Assembly (NCBI GenBank): GCA_946886725.1
Contig: CAMPJF010000032.1
Coordinates: 1-9,566 of the forward strand
From: an uncultured Candidatus Saccharibacteria bacterium
GTDB taxonomy: Bacteria; Patescibacteria; Saccharimonadia; Saccharimonadales; UBA6022
Length of the DNA: 9,566 nucleotides
Direction: 5' to 3'
Made by a program: the position numbers and the translations under genes. The notes below the pieces were generated by a model. It was not told the DNA's origin and did no database searches. It saw nothing but the letters and a program-made list of their open reading frames with translations. This document shows, in pieces, positions 5,956 through 9,566 of this stretch (position 1 is the stretch's first letter; the number at the start of each line of letters is the position of its first letter).

Positions 5956-7383
5956 ATGATGTTCAAAAAAATTCCTATCCTACCAATTATTGCATTTGTC
6001 AGTGGGTTTGCGCTGATGACATTCGAGCTAGCTGCAGCGCGCGTGCTTGCGCCGAGTATTGGCAGTTCGACGTATGTGTGGACAAGCGTCATCGGAGTGA
6101 TTATCGCTGCGCTAAGCCTGGGGTATTGGGCGGGAGGCAGGATGGCGGATGCGCGCAATCGCGCGACGGATATTGCGTGGTTGTGCCTAGCGATCGCGGC
6201 GACAATTACATTAACTCTTTTGAACTATCAACACTTAATTGATACGACCGTCCAGTCGATTCAGGACGCTCGACTGCAGGGGGTGTATGCTTCGTTGATG
6301 TTATTCGCGCCAACTAGCTTTTTAATCGGATCTTTGAGCCCATATCTCGTAAAGCTAAAGGTGACCTCGCTTGCAACATCCGGACAATCATTCGCCAGCC
6401 TAAGTGCACTTGAGTCGATCGGTGGTATTACTGGTACTTTCATTACCGGGTTTATACTATTTGGGTATATCGGTGCCCGCGAGGCATTTGCGGTGGTGGT
6501 GGCGCTGCTATTAGTTAGCAGCTGGTTGATTATGCCGACGCACCGATGGATGGGGCGGTTAATCACCAGTGTGATAATAGGTCTTATTTGCCTAGGTTCG
6601 TTGCAGGCGGATAATAAGGGGCATATCGATACACCAAGCGCTCACTATTCAATATTTAACGCCTGGCTGAATGGGGCGCCAGTTCGCGGTATCGCGACTG
6701 GACCTAATGGAACGCAATCGGGCATATATATAAACCAACCAAACAAACTGGTGTTTTGGTATACACAGCGGATGGTTGAAGTTGTCGCCCAGGCGCCGCA
6801 ACATGACCGTATACTCGTGCTAGGTGGTGGCGCATTTACTTTGCCGCAGTACTTGGCGAAAACCTACCCCGACAGTACAGTCGACGTTGTCGAAATCGAT
6901 CCAAAGCTTGCCGATATTTCTCGGCAATATTTTTCTTATAGCGATCCAAAAAATGTAAATATGATTTTTGAGGATGCGCGTACCTATATTAATAAGAGTC
7001 AGAATAAGTACGACGCGATTCTAGTGGATGTGTATAGCGACTCAAGCGTTCCGTTTAGTTTGATGACGAAAGAGTACGGGCAGCAAATCGAACGCCTGCT
7101 CGCAGACGATGGGGTAGTTATTGTCAATATGATTGCGGGGCCACGCGGAGCATGTCACGAGCTTTTGACGGCACTCGATGCGCCCTATCGCCAAAGTATG
7201 CCGCATGCTATGTATAAGACGCAGCGGCCCACTGACATTAAATCAAACATCATTGCGGCCTATAGTAAGCAGCCCGTGCGATGGACTGGTGCATTGCCGT
7301 TAAAGTTAGGTTCGACCACTGCGTACACTGATAATTTCGCACCAGTTGAGCGCATACAGCAGAACTGCCACAACGCAGTCTAG
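5956..7383 (+). CDS. Membrane-fused spermidine synthase-like protein
   Basis: The 475-residue protein joins an N-terminal membrane half to a C-terminal Rossmann half, as in 'fused MFS/spermidine synthase' proteins. Membrane helices are likely at about 8-30, 41-62, 72-90, 110-133, 150-171, 175-194 and 200-216; GYWAGGRMADA (57-67) is a typical loop. The Rossmann half has ILVLGGGAFTLP (286-297), the acidic VVEIDP (311-316), FEDARTY (338-344) and ILVDVYSD (355-362), with YTDNFAPVE (457-465) near the end. Compared with true spermidine synthases, GGGDG is GGGAF, GDG is EDA, and DSSDPxGPA is DVYSDSSVPF, so putrescine aminopropylation is doubtful. It may use SAM or decarboxylated SAM on another substrate, perhaps in the membrane. 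ATG codons at 5956 and 5959 are both possible; the first sits better with the promoter. No polyamine pathway neighbours are present. Confidence 0.85.
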   Translation: MMFKKIPILPIIAFVSGFALMTFELAAARVLAPSIGSSTYVWTSVIGVIIAALSLGYWAGGRMADARNRATDIAWLCLAIAATITLTLLNYQHLIDTTVQSIQDARLQGVYASLMLFAPTSFLIGSLSPYLVKLKVTSLATSGQSFASLSALESIGGITGTFITGFILFGYIGAREAFAVVVALLLVSSWLIMPTHRWMGRLITSVIIGLICLGSLQADNKGHIDTPSAHYSIFNAWLNGAPVRGIATGPNGTQSGIYINQPNKLVFWYTQRMVEVVAQAPQHDRILVLGGGAFTLPQYLAKTYPDSTVDVVEIDPKLADISRQYFSYSDPKNVNMIFEDARTYINKSQNKYDAILVDVYSDSSVPFSLMTKEYGQQIERLLADDGVVIVNMIAGPRGACHELLTALDAPYRQSMPHAMYKTQRPTDIKSNIIAAYSKQPVRWTGALPLKLGSTTAYTDNFAPVERIQQNCHNAV

Positions 7384-7395
7384 ATGACTAAAAGC

Positions 7396-7414
7396 GGTGT
7401 ATTCGTTATACACC
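7396..7414 (+). terminator. Weak hairpin after the SpeE-like gene
   Basis: GGTGTAT (7396-7402) and ATACACC (7408-7414) form a perfect 7-bp stem with a TCGTT loop, 12 bases after the TAG at 7381-7383. No U-tract follows, so it is at best a weak or factor-assisted terminator. Confidence 0.3.
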
Positions 7415-7440
7415 TACGCCCGATGGTGATGTGCCGCACA

Positions 7441-7515
7441 TATAGCGTTGGTTTGTGTGAAATAGTATACAAAAACGCTATATATAGCGTTGTAAATAAG
7501 AAACATAACGCTATA
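7441..7515. promoter_or_regulatory. Four-copy TATAGCGTT operator cluster, NrdR-box-like
   Basis: The 9-mer TATAGCGTT occurs at 7441-7449 and 7483-7491, and its reverse complement AACGCTATA at 7474-7482 and 7507-7515. The two middle copies touch to give the perfect 18-bp palindrome AACGCTATATATAGCGTT (7474-7491). Bases 7475-7490 match the NrdR box consensus acaCwAtATaTwGtgt, as I recall it, in 14 of 16 positions, including the whole core. The outer half-sites, aligned to the same box, have centres 42 bases upstream and 33 bases downstream of the palindrome centre, about four and three helical turns. NrdR represses ribonucleotide reductase genes, and the next gene is nrdA. A weak promoter (TTGTAA at 7490, TATACG at 7512) overlaps the last copies. 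Confidence 0.6.
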
Positions 7516-7569
7516 CGGTGTTATTGTGCTTACGTTTTGCTGTGTAGTAATAAAAACTTATAAAAAAGC

Positions 7570-7598
7570 TTGAAAAACCATATATGGGGGCATATAGT
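7570..7598 (+). promoter_or_regulatory. Likely nrdA promoter
   Basis: TTGAAA (7570-7575), a 17-base spacer and TATAGT (7593-7598) match the sigma70-type consensus at 10 of 12 positions. The start is expected near 7605, giving a leader of about 146 bases to the nrdA ATG. A second, weaker option is TTGCTG (7537-7542) with TATAAA (7559-7564), spacer 16. Confidence 0.6.
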
Positions 7599-7623
7599 AC
7601 TACACAGACACTACATATGTAGC
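7575..7623. promoter_or_regulatory. Pair of palindromic operator candidates flanking the nrdA start site
   Basis: CCATATATGG (7578-7587) lies in the promoter spacer and CTACATATGTAG (7611-7622) just after the expected start. Aligned to the NrdR box (7575-7590 and 7608-7623), each matches about 11 of 16 positions, with centres 33 bases apart. This is the same 33-base spacing as between the strong upstream palindrome and its downstream half-site. The position is right for repression, but A/T-rich palindromes arise easily, so the pair is less certain than the upstream cluster. Confidence 0.4.
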
Positions 7624-7664
7624 CGTTCAATGAAAACAGACATTTTGCAAGAAGGATTTGCACG

Positions 7665-7686
7665 ACCCCAGAGGGTATCTGCGGGT
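7665..7686 (+). other. Leader hairpin 1 in the nrdA 5' UTR
   Basis: ACCC-CAGA (with TCTG-C-GGGT) forms an 8-bp stem with one bulged C and a GGGTA loop. It is followed eight bases later by the second leader hairpin. It is not followed by a U-tract, so it does not look like an attenuator terminator. Confidence 0.35.
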
Positions 7687-7693
7687 AGTCTTC

Positions 7694-7727
7694 TTGTGAC
7701 ACTTTGAGGGAGGTGTATATGTCACAA
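7694..7727 (+). other. Leader hairpin 2 enclosing the upstream-ORF ribosome binding site
   Basis: TTGTGACA (7694-7701) and TGTCACAA (7720-7727) are exact reverse complements, an 8-bp stem around an 18-base loop. The loop holds the strong Shine-Dalgarno GGAGGTG (7709-7715) and the stem takes in the UG of the AUG at 7719. Folding would limit initiation at the short ORF, and through it perhaps at nrdA. Confidence 0.45.
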
Positions 7728-7754
7728 AAACATAATAATAGGGGAATAGAATGA
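7719..7754 (+). CDS. Eleven-codon leader ORF coupled to nrdA
   Basis: ATG at 7719 opens a reading frame for MSQKHNNRGIE ending in TGA at 7752-7754, which overlaps the nrdA ATG as ATGA. Its ribosome binding site GGAGGTG (7709-7715), with GGAGG five bases before the ATG, is the best match to the 16S tail in the whole window, better than that of nrdA itself (AGGGG at 7740-7744). The ORF is too short to call a protein gene by coding statistics, and the ATG could be chance. Strong site, exact ATGA overlap and enclosing hairpin together suggest a translated leader that delivers ribosomes to nrdA. The peptide has no run of one amino acid that would suggest classical attenuation. Confidence 0.45.
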   Translation: MSQKHNNRGIE

Positions 7755-9566
7755 GTACTATCCACGTTGTCAAACGCGATGGCACCCGCGAACCATTTGA
7801 CGCGAACAAGATCAATCTCGCATTGGTCGCCGCAAGCGAAGGCTTACCAGACCAAATCAGCAAAGTTGTCCAAGTGGCAACCGAACTACAACTGACATTA
7901 TTTGACGGCATCACGTCCGAGCAATTAGACGAAGCAGTCATTCATACAGCTCTACAGAACGTGAAGGAAGATCCTGATTTCGACAAGATCGCCGCACGCT
8001 TGCTATTAAAGAACATCTATAAGAACATCCTAGGCGATTACACGTCAGCGGCAGAGTTAAAGAAACTGCACGAAACAAAGTTTGCCGACTACATCAAGGA
8101 AAGTGTGAAGAGCGGGCTACTCGACGAGCGCATGAACGGTAAAGTATTTGATCTTAAACGCCTCGCAAAAGCACTTGATCCAACCCGAGACGACCTGAGT
8201 AAATATCTGGGCGTGGTGACCAACAAAAACCGCTATGCACTTCGCAAGCAAAGTGGCGCACCTATCGAAGTTCCCCAGTTTACCCACATGCGTATTGCTA
8301 TGGGTCTCAGTTTCAACGAAGCTGATCCAACCGCGGCGGCTATCGATTTTTATGAGCACATGAGCCGATTGGAATACACTCCAGGTGGTAGCACCCGAGT
8401 GAACGCCGGTGGATCATTTCCGCAACTGTCGAACTGTTTCCTTGTTGAAGTGCAAGACGATATGGAATCAATCGCCAAAGGTATCCGCGACACGATGTGG
8501 ATCGCAAAGGGAACTGGCGGCATTGGTATTAGCCTTAACAAATTACGCGCCTCAGGTAGTCCAGTAAAGACAACGAACACCGAGTCTACTGGTCCAATTC
8601 CATTTATGAAGATGATTGATACGGCACTCTTCGCCGTTAGCCGTAAAGGCAAGAAAGCCGGCGCAGCTGCACTTTACATGGAGAACTGGCACCTTAATTT
8701 CCCTCAATTCCTTGATTTGAAACAAAACTCCGGCGACCCGTACCTACGTACTCGTTTTGCGAATACCGCTGTCTTTATTAGCGACGAGTTTATGAAGCGC
8801 GTCCAAAAAGCACAAGATTGGTACCTATTCGATCCAGCGGAAACGCCTGATCTCCCCGAGCTTTACGGCGCAGAATTTTCTGCAGCCTACGCTAACTACA
8901 TTAAAAAAGCAGAACGCGGCGAAATGCGCGATTTCCAAAAAATCAACGCCCGTGAGCAGTTCTATCAGATTTTGACTGTCCTTCAGGCTACTAGCCATCC
9001 ATGGCTAACCTGGAAAGATACGATTAATGTTCGTGCATTGAATAATAATACCAGCACGATCCACCTTTCCAACCTGTGTACTGAAATCACCTTGCCGCAA
9101 GACAAAGACAACACCGCTGTCTGTAATCTCGTCAGCATCAACCTATCTGCGCACCTTAACGAAGATAAAACGTGGGACTGGGCTCGCCTAGAAGAAAGTA
9201 CACGCAGTGCGATTCGCCAGCTTGATAACCTTTGCGATATTACTAATACGCCAATTCCTGAAGCGATGCATTCTAATTTGCAGAACCGCGCGCTTGGCCT
9301 CGGCGTAATGGGCTTTACTGATGTTATCGAGAAGCTTGGCTATAGCTACGAATCTGAAGAAGCTTACGATCTAATCGATCAGTTAACAGAATTTGTTAGC
9401 TACCAAGCGATCGACGAATCAGCTAATCTTGCACAAAAACTTGGTTCATACCCAACATTTAAGGGAAGTGGCTGGAGTAAGGGTATTCTGCCGTTCGACA
9501 CTATCGACCAGCTTGCTGCCGATCGCAAAGTCAAAGTTGAAGTCAACCGCAAGCACCGCCTTGACT
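7751..9566 (+). CDS. nrdA: Class I ribonucleotide reductase large (alpha) subunit, 5' part
   Basis: About 605 residues are visible; the gene runs off the window and its C-terminus, with the radical-transfer Tyr pair and the redox Cys tail, is not seen (family length about 750-850). The enzyme reduces ribonucleotides to deoxyribonucleotides in the cytoplasm with a beta subunit that should lie nearby downstream. The N-terminus (about 1-95, starting STIHVVKRDGTREPFDANKI) is an ATP-cone, so allosteric control by ATP/dATP is expected; this favours NrdA over the shorter NrdE. Active-site residues are present: Cys229 (SNCF), the Asn441-x-Cys443-x-Glu445 triad (NLCTEI), and Cys458 (VCNLVSINL), matching E. 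coli Cys225, Asn437/Cys439/Glu441 and Cys462. No intein interrupts the visible part. The start is the first ATG after an in-frame TAG at 7739, with AGGGG six bases upstream. The coding strand is richer in C and A than the genes to the left. Confidence 0.95.
   Translation, partial: MSTIHVVKRDGTREPFDANKINLALVAASEGLPDQISKVVQVATELQLTLFDGITSEQLDEAVIHTALQNVKEDPDFDKIAARLLLKNIYKNILGDYTSAAELKKLHETKFADYIKESVKSGLLDERMNGKVFDLKRLAKALDPTRDDLSKYLGVVTNKNRYALRKQSGAPIEVPQFTHMRIAMGLSFNEADPTAAAIDFYEHMSRLEYTPGGSTRVNAGGSFPQLSNCFLVEVQDDMESIAKGIRDTMWIAKGTGGIGISLNKLRASGSPVKTTNTESTGPIPFMKMIDTALFAVSRKGKKAGAAALYMENWHLNFPQFLDLKQNSGDPYLRTRFANTAVFISDEFMKRVQKAQDWYLFDPAETPDLPELYGAEFSAAYANYIKKAERGEMRDFQKINAREQFYQILTVLQATSHPWLTWKDTINVRALNNNTSTIHLSNLCTEITLPQDKDNTAVCNLVSINLSAHLNEDKTWDWARLEESTRSAIRQLDNLCDITNTPIPEAMHSNLQNRALGLGVMGFTDVIEKLGYSYESEEAYDLIDQLTEFVSYQAIDESANLAQKLGSYPTFKGSGWSKGILPFDTIDQLAADRKVKVEVNRKHRLD

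Noticed and set aside
7441..7530. Possible dif/XerCD site, prompted by the strand-composition flip
   Set aside because: A TTATGTT half-site occurs on the minus strand (plus 7502-7508), but the other arm and central spacer do not fit any dif pattern I know.
7605..7750. Cobalamin-type or other known riboswitch in the nrdA leader
   Set aside because: The leader is short, the conserved B12-box and multi-helix core are not visible, and the gene is a class I enzyme that does not use cobalamin.
7511..7941. Two minus-strand ORFs (84 and 104 codons) over the nrdA leader and start
   Set aside because: Antisense to the leader and to clear nrdA coding sequence, with no ribosome binding site or domain.
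8117..8652. Two minus-strand ORFs within nrdA
   Set aside because: Shadows of a strongly conserved ribonucleotide reductase reading frame.
1..9566. Defence system, CRISPR array, transposon or prophage
   Set aside because: No regular spaced repeats, transposase, integrase, inverted terminal repeats or nuclease-like genes were seen.

Overview
The window looks like a chromosomal piece from a Candidate Phyla Radiation bacterium, most likely a Saccharibacteria (TM7)-type genome. This is an inference from the gene set (SIS-domain PGI/PMI isomerase, split MacB-type exporter, lone type IV pilin-like gene, membrane-fused SpeE-like protein, class I RNR), from moderate GC, tight packing and standard-code stops (TAG, TAA and TGA all used), not from a marker gene. 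There are no insertion sequences, CRISPR arrays or phage genes.

Layout. 1-432 is the 3' end of an unknown coiled-coil gene (+). It converges on 561-1034 (-), an Ala/Pro/Asp-rich protein; the gap between them holds three stacked hairpins. A short divergent promoter region leads to 1130-2170 (+), a sugar-phosphate isomerase, which overlaps by one base a five-helix membrane protein (2170-2679, +). That gene's stop overlaps tail to tail with a two-gene ABC exporter operon on the minus strand (permease 2676-3914, ATPase 3911-4708, joined by ATGA). A tRNA-Ser(GGA) at 4859-4948 runs straight into a 16-bp hairpin, followed by a cupin-like gene (5037-5390, +), a convergent pilin/pseudopilin (5400-5861, -), and a divergent seven-helix plus SpeE-like gene (5956-7383, +). 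The last 1.8 kb is nrdA, the class I ribonucleotide reductase large subunit (7751 to beyond the end), behind a 367-base non-coding region.

The two most interesting signals are regulatory. First, four genes (ATPase, cupin, pilin, SpeE-like) have a promoter -10 element only 6 to 10 bases from the start codon and no Shine-Dalgarno sequence, so their mRNAs should be leaderless or nearly so, while other genes in the same window carry clear purine-rich ribosome binding sites. Second, the nrdA leader holds four copies of a TATAGCGTT half-site, two of them forming a palindrome that matches the NrdR box, a good sigma70-type promoter flanked by two further NrdR-like palindromes, and an 11-codon upstream ORF. 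That ORF has the strongest Shine-Dalgarno in the window, sits in a hairpin and overlaps the nrdA start as ATGA.

The genes do not form one pathway. They read as ordinary core functions (sugar-phosphate interconversion, export, surface fibre, translation, dNTP synthesis) in a compact genome.
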